DNA of 64,000 nucleotides, taken from the NCBI RefSeq assembly GCF_020740795.1, contig NC_067282.1, positions 54,443,290-54,507,289 on the forward strand. Reading direction: 5' to 3'. This DNA comes from Apus apus. Lineage: Eukaryota > Chordata > Aves > Apodiformes > Apodidae. This document shows positions 24,853 to 38,778 of the stretch, one piece after another (the first letter of the stretch is position 1; each line of letters begins with the position of its first letter). The notes beneath the pieces were generated by a model that saw nothing but the letters and a program-made list of their open reading frames with translations, did no database searches and was not told the origin of the DNA. The position numbers and the translations under genes are program-made.

Positions 24853-27800
24853 TCTTTCTGTGGAGGCTAGCAGAAATTTCTACCATATTTTAGGTGAACA
24901 ACAGAATTGTGACATTTTTACATGTTCTTTCCTTCTGGTTGAGACAGAAAAGTCCTTATGTTTTCACAAGGACTTGCGTTTATTATGCCCCAGATGAGAA
25001 GTGAATGATGTATAAATGTAATATATTCTTTCTGTTGTAATTCTGAGACCTGGCCCAGCAGGCTGTGATAACAGCTGCCCACCCACAAACAAGAGCCACA
25101 TGATAAGGTTATTGTGAAAAGCTGGTTAATTGGATTAATTGTATAATACCATAGAGCCTCAGGAACAGCCTCAGGGAAACAGAAATCTCAACACAGGCAA
25201 GAAGAATTTTTAAAATTGTCACTTAAACATAGAAGAGAGCTAGATTTCCACTACAGGTTTGGGGTTTTTTTTTCAGTCAGAAATCAAGTTTTCTGGAGAC
25301 CTGATGTCTCAACTTTCTAAAGCACAGCTTTTTGGTGGTCAGGGCTGGCACCATGGCTGCAGAAAGCTCTGGTAGTGCAGTAGACACAAACACTGCAAAA
25401 GCTGGAAGTGAGAATTGTTAAACACCAAGCAAAGGAATCATCACTGCCCTTATTTCTCCCTTATCATTCGTAAAGTATTTGGAAGAAGAAAGTTGCTATA
25501 AACATTTTTCAGCCCTTTCTCAGCCTTGTTGTTGCTTTTCTGTTCACTTTTAACCAGAGTACTATAACAGCACAATTTACAAGAGATAGGATATTTTCTG
25601 TGTTTTAAAATCAGAGGCTTGCTGTGCCCTGCTAGTTTTGCTACCCATTAGCCAGAGAGAAATGCAGTTTTTGTTGTCTGCTACGTTGAAAAATGCCTCA
25701 TCCAAGGAATCAGAGAAAGAAAATAGTGGCTGAACATAAAAAACAGACAGCTAGATGACAGCTGGATGATGGCAATAATATGTAATCTTGAGAAGGAATT
25801 TTGTTCATTAAGCCTGCAGGGATCCCACAGTCAGCTTCTGTAAAAACAAGATATTTAAAAATGCCATGTGAAGACTAAGATGGCCCTAATACTTCCTTTT
25901 GTAAGTGATGAAGCAGTCACTTAAAAACATCAACAGGGCTCTGCAATGTGACTTGTGTCTGTGTGTGAAAAGGACCCAAAGGCATGAGCTCCTTTCAAAA
26001 ATGATTGTAATTAAGAGGTTCTGGAGCAAAGCTATGAGAATAAGAGAAGTTTTCTCCCTTTTCAAATAGCACAGTTACATGCAACAGAAGCAGCTGCATT
26101 TGTTGTTTGCATTCTGTATGCCATCCACATTTAAAAATCCTCTAATGAGCTGCCCTTTTTTCCTTTTACCATCTTTCTCTTTCTGAAGTGCAATTCTGGA
26201 CCCACTGAAATCTGTAAAAGTCTTGTCTTTACTTGTCTGTTGGCAGATAGTCATATTTGCTTTACCTTGGCAGCCCAAACAAAAACCTGTGCTTTTTTAT
26301 ATATGCAAGCCAATTTCTTATCACATAACCGTTCTTTTTCCTTGCTGTCTTGCTGAAAAAAGGCCTTGTCATTCTTCCATCTTCTTCTGGTGACACTGGC
26401 AGTAGATGTAAGCAGGTGCTCAAAGAACACAATAACTTTGGTAACTAATATTATTATCTCTATTATTGGCACCATTAGCAGTTGTGTACCGAGGGTTTAT
26501 ATATACTTTGGAGTATGAAGGAGCTAAATAACTATGTTCCCAAGCTGAGACAAAAGGATCAATCCATACATTCACTTGCTTTTTCATGTTTAAATTACTT
26601 TTTTAGATTTGCCAGTAAAAAATAGAAACACATTAAGTAAATCAGTCATTCATTAAATTGCTGGGGCATAACTTTATTATTATAAGGTATTTTTGCACAA
26701 ATCAGCACGAGCTAGTCACAACAAGCCAGTTATATCTTTAATCGGTACTTGCAGTAGTTAGAGGCTTTTTTTGCAAATGTGTATAGTAAAAAAACCCGCA
26801 AGCTTCGACGAGAATGGGTGACTATATGTGCTACACAGAGACCTGTTAATAGTTGGAATGGGAAAAGGAAAAACAAGTTAAGTGGTAAGAGCAAAAATGA
26901 GTTGAGCCTGTGTAAACACATCAATTAAACCTTGGAGGGTCTGGAGCAGTCTGCATGGGAGCCATGACCTCTGCTGTTACTGACTGAGACCAGGCTTTTC
27001 TAATTAATGTGGCTCTCCAGGGACCACTGAATTGATGATGAGTTTTGTGCAGGTACCTGATCACCATTGTAAGTAGAAGCCCAGAAATTCAGATGGCAGG
27101 TGCTTCACTATGTGCTGCTGAGATGTATTTTCTCTCCATGTGTGAAACATGGAGTCCTACAAATGAGTTGCCCAGGCACTGCTCTGAAAATTCAGTCCAC
27201 ACAGGCCAGCTCCTTTTTCATTCTCATCATTCAGCCTTACTGAGCCAGCCTGTGACCTTCCATGTATATGATTTTATTTAGGCAGTAAATTGTGTACTCC
27301 ACACGAGTGTATTTTCTCTTAATTTCCAGTAGTATTTAAATACACTGGAGGTTTTGCTTCATGCACTTTCGGTAGGAGGTTTTTGCATATTGACACTTCT
27401 GCCTCAACAGCGGAAAATAATGTCTTATTGAAATGGATGGTTTCTACTGCATGACCTTTTCAAAAAGTATTTTACATTTTACCTATGATTCCCAAGCAGT
27501 TGAAAGCCTACTCTTCACATTACATCTCTGTCTCATTTAATTTCCTCACACCTCGTCTGTCTTGAAACAATTAGAAACCAGACAAGCTTTTCTCTAGATT
27601 TAAAGGGGAGACAGCTTCTTAATGAAATGCGAACAGGACCTTCTCAGGAGCAGCATTATCTCTTTACATGGATGGAGATACAGGTGATCAGTGACTAATT
27701 AACACATCTGGGCTGCCCCATCCCTGGAAGTGTTCAAGGTATAAATAGTTTTGCCTTTGCTCTGGTAAGGTGAAGTCAGAGATGAAAGTGAGGGGAGGCA

Positions 27801-30800
27801 CTGCAACAGCTGGATGAAAGCCCATGGGGAGAGACCTGGAGAAGGGCTGTGGAGAGGACCCAGGGCTTCAGCTGCTACAGTATAAAAATGAAAAATAAAG
27901 GATGAAGTCCAAAAGCTTTGGAGATGCAAGGAGTTGGTTGCAATGTTAAGGCTCCAAGAGGAGTTACCTGAATTAGCCCTTGGTGAGAGGTGAAGGTCCT
28001 CAGCAGCCAGCTCACGCTATTCTACGCAATTTCACCACCGTAATTTCAAAAGCACTGTGGTGTTTGCCTCCACAGTGGAATTACCCTAATTTTCTGAGGA
28101 ACGAAGAATATGTGGGCTAGAAGTAAAGAACAGGGACTCAAGGGTTAACATCCCTGGGGACTTTGTTTCAATGTTTCTTTCTCAGAAGCCCATTTCTGGT
28201 ACCATGCTGGGATGCTAACAGATGAAGCATGTCTGGCTTCATGTCCTGCAATATTTCAACCTTTTATCTTCCTGGTGCAGTAAGGAATTGGTGCAGAACT
28301 GAAATGCCACCCATACTGTGACAATTCAATTTTTGTTTTATATTTCAAAAATGTCCTGTTGTTCATGGAAATACGACACCACCAGAAAACCAATAGGAAC
28401 TAGCTGGAATTATTTACTTGCCTTAAAGATCAGCTTTTTAGCTGCAGAAAATCCATGTTACCTTTGTAAATACTTGCTAGTGATGGGGCCAGTTAGATTA
28501 AAATAACTGGGGAGGTAAAGTATTAACCCAGGAAAAAAAACACATGCATTGTAATTGTGCAAGGCCAAGAGGAAGACATCCAAAAATGTTATTGTTCCTT
28601 AATTTTTTTGTTCTATCTTAGAACACAGAAATTTGACATGAAGTGACACACACTGATCTCATCAGCTTGTGTCCTTATGTTTTTGAGGTATATCAATTAC
28701 ATGTTTTGCTCTTTTGTCACAATTTAAGACTTTCACATTTCCTTCTCAGCATTTAAAATATGTTTGCTTCAAGTGGAAAGGATGATGGCAAAACACTCCA
28801 CAACTGCTTCTGACTATAGTGACCTTGAAGCAGGCATCTCTTGCTGGTAGTGTAAGGCTGGCCACTGCTGCACCTCATCGAGGGTTGATGGGCCAAAAGC
28901 TTCTAAACATGAGGGTGAGCAACAGTGGGTGACAAAATATGTGCATGTGCAAGGCTGAACCCATGCTTGTATAAAATTCAAGAAGTAAGTTTTTGATGTC
29001 CTGCCCATTTCTGTAAGTCACTTGTGTCTGTTTGATGCTGTGAGGAGCTAACAATGGAAGCCTACATAACCTCCCAAAAACAAGCCAGAAAGAGGTATTT
29101 GAAAAACTAACTCTCCAGTTGCAAGAGTAATTTTGTACCCTTTTCTACAGTGTATATAACACAGGGTTTTATACAAAAAATGCAAACAAGGAAAATTGCT
29201 TTTTAATAAAATAACTGATTTTGAAATTGCAGAGCGGGTAAGTACACCATATGTTTAAAAAGAAATTTGTAATTGAAGTGTTCTTCTCAATAAAAAGGGA
29301 CTGATATTTATTTAATAGGCTTTTATTTCTGGAGTTGCTAAATCCTTTTTTGCTATATTGCGTAAGAGGAAGCCAAGTGATTATTCATGTATGCTCTAAT
29401 TAATCATTTCCCAATTTTTCCAGGTCTGTGTCAGCATCGTGATTGCTTCTATTTTAATAGCAGAAGATGGAAAAACAGGTATAATTTAAAACTGTTACTT
29501 AGTATAATGTGGGCAAGAGTGTAGAAAACCAGACAAAATAAAGCAGACAAGCACTGATAAAATGATTAATGATTTGTTCAAAAAACATTATTGATTTAAT
29601 AATTTGGGGCTGAATGAGGTATATTTTGGAAAGACCAATTAGCTGATGGCTACGAGGAGATAACTGTGTGTGGAGTGTCCTTGCTGTGTGCATGAAGTCA
29701 GCAGTATCTAAAGGTTAAAAACAGATGTATGAGAACCTGCTAGGAAACAATTCAGGGTTGAACATGCATGAGGTCAAGTGTGAAAGCCGTTTCCTGCTTA
29801 TTCTGTTTTTTATCTCCTAGCAGAGAAGAAATCAATAATCCCATATAGTGCACACTTCTGAATAAGAACTAACCACCCCATTCTGGGTAGCCTATTCATA
29901 CAAGCTCCATGCATTACTAAAAAAAAAAAAATAAATAAAAAAGAAATAAAGGATCTTTTTTCTCTGTTGCCACAAATTAGGAAGAGTGTTTTACTTCCTC
30001 CCCTCTGTGCTGCTTTAAATACAGGTTAGCTCATGGCCACTGGACACCTGAGAGGACATAGAATATCTATTTCGATATAAAATGAAAACACATCCCACAA
30101 ACTACTTTGACTTCAGCAGGCTCTACAGGCAAAGCTGAAACATCCAAGAACGGGAGGAGTATTTTCCCTAACTCACAGAGCAGCATTTTACCACTCTTCT
30201 CTCATTCTTTTTCCTTCTCTTGCTCTTTAAACTGAGGTGATTGCCTATGGGAGCTGAGGCAGGGAATCATAAACCCCCATTCCATCAGTTGCTTCCTTTA
30301 GGTGCACATGATTTTCTTTTTTTCTGTTAGCAAACATTGATTTCCTTAGTTTTGTTTCTTTGAAGCTTTACTCTCCAAGGCTCTGCTTGCTTTCATTGTG
30401 CTGCTGCAGATCATCAATAACAGGAAGAAAAACTGATAATAATGTGGGCTACTTACCAGCCGCTTTCTTGCCAGCAAAGAACACACAAAAGCACAAGAGG
30501 AAGTAGAAGGAAGATGCTCTGGTGGTTATTCCCTTCTTAAAATCCTCCTCTGCTGTGATGCCAGCAGCAAAACTTGTCAGTAGCCAAGCTGCAGCTGAGC
30601 AGAGACCTCTGCCTAATCCTGCAGCCTGCAGCATCACTTCAGTTTGCTGTCCTCTTGTGTGCCCCCATCTGATTTACCCACCCCTCTCTTTCAGACAGGG
30701 GCCCCCTTTCCAACTGCTGTGTCAAAGGGAAACACCCCACTGTTTAAACCTGATCTGGATCAAAGTAGTTTGTTTACTTATTGACATGTAAGTAAGGAGC

Positions 30801-33800
30801 AGCCAGAGAAACATCCATTCAGGACAAATGCAACAGCTAAAATCACAGTGTTAGACATTGAAAAAAATGCTAATGAGCTCCTATAAACTTCTGAAGACCT
30901 ATCTATAGTGAGACCAAGGATGTTTTAGCCCTATGCCATCATGCACCCTCCTTGGAAGAGGGGATGCCCCAGGTGGGCATCCCTCCAACCTGATGTGCAG
31001 GCTCCTCAGCCCCATGGGAAGCCCTGCTGCTCCCCAGAACCTGCTGAACCACAGAGAGAGTCCCCAGGGGCCCTGGCATTTCCAGAGAGCCGTCTATTTG
31101 ACAGGTTTAGCCTAACTTACCCCTTGCCCCTTACTTAAAACATCAGGTTGTCCTTGCCATGCCTGTGTCCCCAAGCCCCGCAGCAGTGAGGTGTGAAATG
31201 AGCACTGTTTGTAGCGTGCCTGTCCTCAGCACTGAGCAGTGCAGAGGTGCTGGTCTGCCTGTCTTCATACCTGGGGTTGGCAACACAGTGATTGAAAAGG
31301 CTGGTTTGGCCTCTTGTTTTGCAGGCAGAAGAGAAACTGCTTGGAAATCAGGATTTAGCTACCAGTGCTACAACAAAAGGCTTTGCCAGAACCATCCTTT
31401 TTTCTGAGGCTTAGAAATATTTGTTTAATTTCCATCCTAAATATATTCATGGCCACTTTCTACCCACTGGTTCTTGCACAAGCAATGTTCATTAGTCTGA
31501 ATAACAGCTATTTCACAGGCTGCAGCACTGGAGGCCTGGTAGGGAGCCCCAACAGCCAGGCAGACTTGTGGCCATCCCAAATCCATTTTTCAAGGAATTC
31601 TTCAAGGCTAGGGGAACAGCTTGGTGAGAGAGTTGTGTGGAAGCCAGATGCTCAGCTGGAGGGGAATGCTAGCAATGGTAGGAAAGATTTCTGGATGAAA
31701 ACCAATAAATGTATTATTATACAGGATTTTACATGCAGTGGGACACAGTTAGCTTCACTTGAGAGTGGAAGCCAGATTTTCCTTGGCCATTATCCTATCT
31801 CCCACACCTGATGCAAGATGGCTTCCAAGGAAAGAAAGAAACTTTCCAGAAGAAAGTTGATTCTTCATCGGGAGATTTAGCTACACTAGCAGCTTGCATT
31901 AAACAGAAGGAAAACAAGGTTATTGCTTTAGCTTGCATGCAAGAATGCTTAACTCAGCATGTTACACTTCACCAGTGTCACTGCATTGTCCCAGGAGACC
32001 CTCTATGACAGCTCCTGCAAGAACTGCAAGAAATCAAGAAGTGATTTGTGGCTTTGTATCTGTGGTCTGGCTGTGCTCATTTACAGTGCTCTCAGGAGGT
32101 AGTGAGAGGTTGGCAGCTCTGCTACCAACCAGCCTGCACACCAGTGCTCTGTTCCCCTCTCCTGAGCAGGGGCACTTGAGATGCTTTCAGCCTCAAGAAC
32201 CTCAAGACTGAACAAAACTTCCATAGGGGCAGGTGACCAGCTCTCTTGTCAATTAGCCTTAATCTACTGCTATTCCAGATCACACCAGACCCATAATTAT
32301 GAGCTCAAGCACTACACTGAAATCCGTACCCCTAAGCCCCTAAATTTTAAACCATTCACTAAGTCTGGGACTAGGATTGGAGACAGCTGCACCTAGACTC
32401 CTCTCTGAGAAGGAGTTTAGAAAGCAAGGGGGTCCAGTCTGAACCTCATGACTTAACGGGAGGGTCTTCCTTATTCTTTTCCTTGATCCTTGTGCAAATC
32501 ACTCCCAACCCAATCCTGACTCAATCTCCTTTCTCCCTGTACAAATAATTTCCCTGATCCCCATGTAAATCACTGGAATCTAATTCCACCCCCTACACAT
32601 CCCTTCCACATACAAATAATAGAGTCAACCTTGCCACTGAATTCTGTTAAGTCACACTTTCATAAATCTGTATTTAAACCATGTTTTCCTGATATCTTTG
32701 TTGGTGATTCTTCAGGCGACTTTAAGACCTCCCTCTGCCATTCACAACACTCTGGCACAAACCATGTTGAAGCTAATAGCAGCAAAAAGCTCTCATTTGG
32801 TTGCCCCAGACTAGGGATGCTACCTTATCCAAGTATCTCCAAAATTTAGTGTAAGATGTCAAAGATAAGTCAAGATCTCTGATTGCCACCCCTAGAGAAG
32901 TTCTGGAGCTGCTGCTGCCTCTTCCAAACCGATGTAAGCCTGGAGGTACCTCCACAGACATGCCCTCCCTTCCAGTTGTCAAGTGTTCTGGATTTCTTCT
33001 TATAGCACCCAGTTTTGCCTGTGTTTGGCTGCCAAACAAGAAGGCAGTCTTTGACAATTTTTCTACCTAAGGCTAGTGAGTCCACTTGTTCTCTCTAAAG
33101 AGAGGCAGAAAATTGTTTCCATAGTTTGCATATCTTCAGCTTTCCAAAACACATCAAGACACTATTTTGAGGATTATTATTAATTATTTTTTTATATATA
33201 TACTACGTTTGGATAAAGAGCCAACATTCACTGTTAGCTTTGGTTTTAAATATTGCCTTCTCAGAGTTCACTGATGACTTTCAGATATTTGAGAACATGT
33301 TATGCCTCTGGCAGACATCCTGGGAAATTTATGAGTGCAACAAGCCTTCCATTCTTCAGGAGTGTTTGCATAAACTTGCATGTCAGTATAACGAGAATGA
33401 ATATTAAGCTGCTGTTGGTATTCAGGGACCTTATAAGAGTGCCCAGGGAAAGGAGGTTCTGGAAATTAATAACTCGTATAATTTAAATTCTGCTTTTAAG
33501 ATGTAGATGTAGAGTTGTCTGTGGAAGTGAAACCAGATAAAAAAGAATAAGGAGAACTCTGGAAATAGATTTAGGGGTGTGGGTCACTTATCAGCTTGGG
33601 CAAGGTAAGTGAGCTGGCTGATAAACAGTATTACTGAAATGCATACAGAAAACTGGGAGATGTTCCTGCTAAAGGCTGACTCCTGCCATTTCAGATTTAT
33701 ATGGCAGGACACGCAATGCCAGGACTTTGGCTTTGAGGAATGGATCAGTTGAGCTGGATGGAAGTCTGGTTTTAAGCACAGGAAGCATTTTACACACAAA

Positions 33801-36800
33801 TGCAAGGCAGTTTTCTTTCTGGAGTTCAGGAGCAAATTAAGCTGTCATGTTTCAGGTTGCTGCATATCACTAAAGACATCTTCTAAGACAGCTCATGTTG
33901 TTAATGTATATTTTGCATGTCAGATGGAGCCTGTGGCTGGACACACAGAGTGGAGTCATACTTCCATATGGGATCCTGTAATGATGGTATGTTCTTGGGC
34001 TGTTGCTTAATGGGGCATTTGGCTGTTGTTGCAAGAGTCTGGGTCCAAGATGAGATGCATTTGAACATGGGCCTGTGCCAAAGACCCCAGGTATTTCTGT
34101 GGGTGGGATGACACAGAAGGAGAGAGAGCTCTTTTGACTGAGTTTGCGGAGCAGGAAGCACCTGGGTAAGCCTCTCTCTCTGAAGTGGCATTGTCTGGTA
34201 AGAAGAGACTCACCCCACCAAGCTGTGTCATGTTCAGCCCCATAAACTCCAGTCTACAAATCCTCAGCCACTCTACAGACATAGCTAGATACCTCCTGAC
34301 TACCGTAAATGAAAACTTTTCTTGACACTTTCCATAACTCAGGAGCCAGTGCTGAGACATTTTCTAGTGCTTCAGAGGAATCCGATTTAGGTAAAACACC
34401 ATTTTAGTTGAAAATAGAACAGTGGGTCTCCTGTTGGGAGTGCACCTGCAGGTGTTGGGTGCATGATGGCTATGTGCCATGGGCTGGGCATTTCCCTACA
34501 ACAGCATTTTCAAAAATACTCAGCTCCTGCTGGAGTTGAGGCTCCCATTGCTGCAAAGGTGTGCCCGCAGGTATTTTTCAACAAGACCTTATGTGATTCT
34601 GGGCCTTCAAGTCCCTTGGGCAAAGATTGCCTCTTTCTGCATGTTTACAGAGCATCAAGGAGACTTGAGCTTAGCAGTAGCTGTCAAACAGAAAGCATTA
34701 CTTTTGTGTGGCTGCCAGGTAAACACAGAAAACAGACCATTATTGGAGAGGAGGGTTTTCTCTATAAACAAGGATATGCTAAAACCATCACTATTTGGAG
34801 ACTGAAAGGCTTGACTTTGCAAAGTCAGAGTAATTTTAAAGTAAAATTGCTTTAAAGTTTGTTTTAACCAGATTTTCTTCCATCATTCATCTGAGGTGGT
34901 CAGGGCTTTCATGTTTGGTGGCTCATACTGCATTTATGCTGCAATGTCCTGCAGTGCCCTGCATCAGTAGGAAATAGCACTGTAAAATAACAAAAAAGAA
35001 ATTAAAATCTGCTTTTATGATGCATTATTGTTTTGTCTGTTGTTACTAACAGAGGTTCAGAGGAGAAGAGTAGCAATTAAAAAACTGCTGGATTGACTTC
35101 AGGTCATTTTTAATTATTTCAGACACTAGCAATGAAATGCTAATTACAAGTCAATGTAGCAAAGGGTTATTTCTACTGCAGGAACTCCTGCCGGAGAAGC
35201 TCTAGCCCTATTATTGCTGAGATCACATACTTTGCTGCTTCTGGAAAACATCACACCCAAGGGGATGCAATCAGTGAAGGTGTGCCTCAGATGAGCCCAC
35301 GTGTCAAAGGAGAGGAGGACTGGGACACTAAAGCTGGGGGAAGAACTGGACTCAGGGAATAAACTGCATGTGCTTGGATAAGAGCTAGGACACACCAGGT
35401 ATGAAGATGTTTGGGAAAGATGAATAAGGGTCCATTTGTGTTGGTGGTAGACTGGAGGGAGATGCTGTATCTAATGGACAGGAAACATGTAACGCCTTCA
35501 TAGCCCAGCCAACTGCAAGGAGAGGCTTGTTACTGCTCCTCTCTTTGGCCAGCAATGAGACATTGATGCCCCATATCACCAAACTGGCTTCATGGCAACT
35601 GGCTTCTAATCCTAGCAAAGCAAGTTGAAGCAAGGGATGGAAAACCATGTTTCTGAAATTAGGAGGCCACTCATTCAGTCCCTGAACAGACCTTGTCAAA
35701 GGTTCCTGAGCGCAGTGCAGTTTTTTAGGCCATTTGCTTTATTTTTAGATCAGACAGGTTTCTACTGGCTAGACCTGTTCTTCATTCCATCTCACGCAAG
35801 TAAAAAGGCAAAAAGCTTTCCCACTACGTGCCACACAATGTGAGAGCTATTGTTCACCACAGTACAACTAACAGCATCAGAAAGGTTTGTCTTCTACTTT
35901 ATATAATGTGATATATATATATAAATTTTACTTGTATGAAACATTATAATAATATAGTGGAAATAGAAAGCAAATACCACTAGTGGGACCATGCTGATCA
36001 ACACTGACACACCTTGCTTGTATTGCTCAGTATTCCAGGAGCCAAATAAAAAGGCAAGAATACTATTAAAAGGGTCTTTTCCACTCAAGTATTTTAAAGT
36101 TTTTCTTGTATCTGCTGTTACAGACTCAACCATAAAACCAGAAGATTGGCTGCGCTGAGCCAAGCTAAGGATCCAATATCCTGTCTTTGGCAGAGAGGAG
36201 TTAACAGATGCTCAGAGAAAAAAAGAGAAGAAACAGTGCATTTATAGAAGGATCTTTCCCCTGGTATGCACTCGCCGTTTCCAGCAATAGCCATTTAAGA
36301 GTTTCCAGTGCCAGCCATGACATCCAGACCGTCACATTTAATGAGGGACTCCTCTCACTAGGCTGTCACCAGGTTGTTGCAATTAGGTCCTGAGTAATTC
36401 CACGCCAGCTGGAGCTGGGCAGCGTCCAGACGGCTCCTGAGAAGGGCTCCGAGGTGCAGTCCCAGGGGCAGACCTGCCGGCTGGTGCCCTCCTGTGCCAC
36501 ATGGACCTGCCACTCATCCGGGCTGTGCTGAACCCTCGGCCACCGGCACGGCTGCCCTCAAAGCCACCCCAGCACAGGTGCTCCAGTCTGCAATCTTGTT
36601 CCTTGGGCTGAAGTGACAATTAAAGGAGAAAAAGGAAACGCATGAAACACAAGCATTTCCAGGAGCCCTCCTGGTAATTTTTACTGCTGGAAAGCTGTAG
36701 TTTGGTGTGTTTCAGGAACAAGAGGTAAAGACTATACAGACTTCCCTATGGTTTACTGAAATAGTTTTCCAGAAACTGCACATCATTGTTTTTATGAACA

Positions 36801-38488
36801 TGTTAAGTGACTGAAAGTGTGCTTCTTCCCTTAAGTCTAAGGCATTAGTTTCTGGAATACATTTGATAAATACAATTTAGGTAAGTCGATGTGTTTTTCT
36901 TCCATTATTTTTCCCTTTGTGCTCAGGTCTGCTAACACTCTCCATGTAGCCCCATGTGAGAGATTTTGTTACATGTTGGGGATACCACAGGTCCATGTAA
37001 GCCCCTCGAGCACCAGGTATCCACATGGGATGTAGGGCAGCTCTGATCTGAACGGGATCAGATTTCTGGCTAAGGGCACTTGGACCATGCACCTCCACAA
37101 GTCCCCAGAAGGCAAGAGAGCCCCAAAGGTCAGAGAAAAACAACAACAACAAAACAAACAGCAACTCCAAATTTACTCTGATTTACAGATCTCTTTATTC
37201 TGGAGCAATGAACAGGCAGTACTTCACCCAGCTGACCCACTGTCAAACCCTGAGGAAGCACTGCTGGCCTCACCTTCCTTCCAGCTCCTGCATCAGGGCT
37301 CCCCTGAGGCTGCTTGTTACCAAGACGTGGGGGTTTTTATGCTGATTTTTTTCCTCTGTCTGGGACAATGCAGCTCTGAGACCCCACTGGTGCCTCACAT
37401 CACAAGCCTTGAACAGCTGGCTGGGTGAGCCTCAAGGAGGAGCCAGTAGCTTTCAAACCACAACAGGGATTGCTTTGGTGAAGGGTCGGGTGATGTACAA
37501 GGTGTCTCAACCACTCCAGGTGGGTTACTCTGCTGGATGTTGGTTTGCCACCAAAGAGAAGGAGCCCTGAGGGCTATCCAGCTGAGTATTCAGAGATGGG
37601 ATTTACCTGCAGGCTTGTGCTCAGTGTCATCCATGAACATTTGAAAAAAGGCAGATCATGGAATAGTGAAGGATTTGGAAGATACTTTTTGGCAGCACTG
37701 TGAGGGCTGAATAGGGAAAAGCATGGGAGGAAGCATGTATGACACCTACAAAGAAAAGCAGTAAGCACCTTTGATTAGGAGGCTGTCATGTTAGGGAACT
37801 GCTGCTTATGTTTTTAACATCTCCTTCCACCCATTGCTCTGTAACAGAAAAACCTCATCAGAGACCAACCTTACTCTTTTTTCCACTACCTCAATATACC
37901 CCAGATTCCTTTCCAGCAGTGCTTGTATATTGCTCCTTCTCACCTGACTAAGCTCTTTTAGCTTCAGCCAGGTTTCTCTGTTTGAGGGGAGAGCACACAC
38001 CTGAACTAAAGCAGAGTGTCATAGTTTTGGCTCTTGATTTCACTAGCACCCTTGGCTTTGAAGCAGCCTGAGATACTGTGACACCATCTTTTTTTGTGCT
38101 CTAAGGAATTTATTTTCCTCTGACTATTAATTTTGCAGTGTATCATACACTCGCTTGCAAGTGTTAGTAAAGATAATTTCTCTGCCAACAAAAACTCTGA
38201 CTTGACACAGAGATCACAGCAACTTTGCAAGTTGCTTTTCTCCTTCCTGGAGAACATATGTTTGCCTCTTATTTCTGCACTGCAGCTTTGGGGACAGAGC
38301 CATGATGAACAGTGGAACGACCTGTCTTCCTGAGCTGCTCCAGATCACTTTAAACAGAAGCTACTGGAGACACATCTAAGAACCATTGTCCCTGATTACA
38401 CAGCCTTGCACCACTGGTGTGGTGAACCCATCCTTTCTACTGAGTGTGACAGTGGCCCCATTACAGTCCTATGTCCTTTAAAAAACTC
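24853..38488. other. Intergenic, no gene recognised
   Basis: About 13.6 kb without a recognisable gene. A short CR1-like scrap (GCCCCATCCCTGGAAGTGTTC) lies at about 27715-27735, and A-rich and TA-rich simple sequence lies near 29919-29950, 33180-33202 and 35909-35922. An ORF of 62 codons at 30449-30637 (minus) runs into a consensus splice donor, and a GC/CpG-rich patch lies at about 36375-36600. These are discussed under findings; none is strong enough to call a gene. Confidence 0.55.
29919..29950. repeat. A-rich simple repeat
   Basis: An A run followed by AAAT units. It may be the tail of an old retroposed sequence, but no body is recognisable upstream. Confidence 0.8.
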
Positions 38489-38722
38489 AGAGGAGGGTTA
38501 GAATGCACATTAGGAAGCATTTCTTTACTGAGAGGATGACCAAGAACTGGAACAGTCTTACTGGAGAGGTGTTCAATGCCCCAAGCCATTAAGTGTTTAA
38601 GTAGGATTTGGAAAATGCCCTTAAGAACATGCTTTAACTTTTGTTCAGTCCTGCACTGCTGAGGCAGTTCAACCAGTTGATCATAGGCTCCTTCCAACTG
38701 AAAATTATTCTGTTTTCTATTA
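38489..38722 (+). mobile_element. CR1 LINE 3' fragment (different subfamily)
   Basis: It matches the CR1 3' region: CATTAGGAAGCATTTCTTTA, GAACTGGAACAG, GGAGAGGTGTTCAATGCCCC, AAGAACATGCTTTAACTTTT, and a terminal stretch CTCCTTCCAACTGAAAATTA followed by loose ATTCT/TTCTATT units. The 3' tail differs from the GATTCTATGA-type copies, so this is another CR1 lineage. No coding capacity remains. Confidence 0.8.
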
Positions 38723-38748
38723 ATTTCATTTAATTTAATTTCTCTGAT

Positions 38749-38778
38749 TCTCTTTCCCTTTCCCTTTCTCTTTCCCTT
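38749..38778. repeat. (CCCTTT)n pyrimidine repeat
   Basis: Consecutive TCTTTCCCTTTCCCTTTCTC-type units directly after the CR1 fragment, perhaps an expansion seeded by its 3' repeats. Confidence 0.8.

Noticed and set aside
26075..26475. Two overlapping minus-strand frames with a possible donor CCAAG|GTAAAG
   Set aside because: No acceptor, start context or CpG enrichment to support an exon; low-complexity Lys-rich composition from A-rich DNA.
27735..27760. TATAAATAG as a possible promoter TATA box
   Set aside because: A lone match beside a CR1 scrap, with no CpG island, initiator or transcript evidence; expected by chance in AT-rich DNA.
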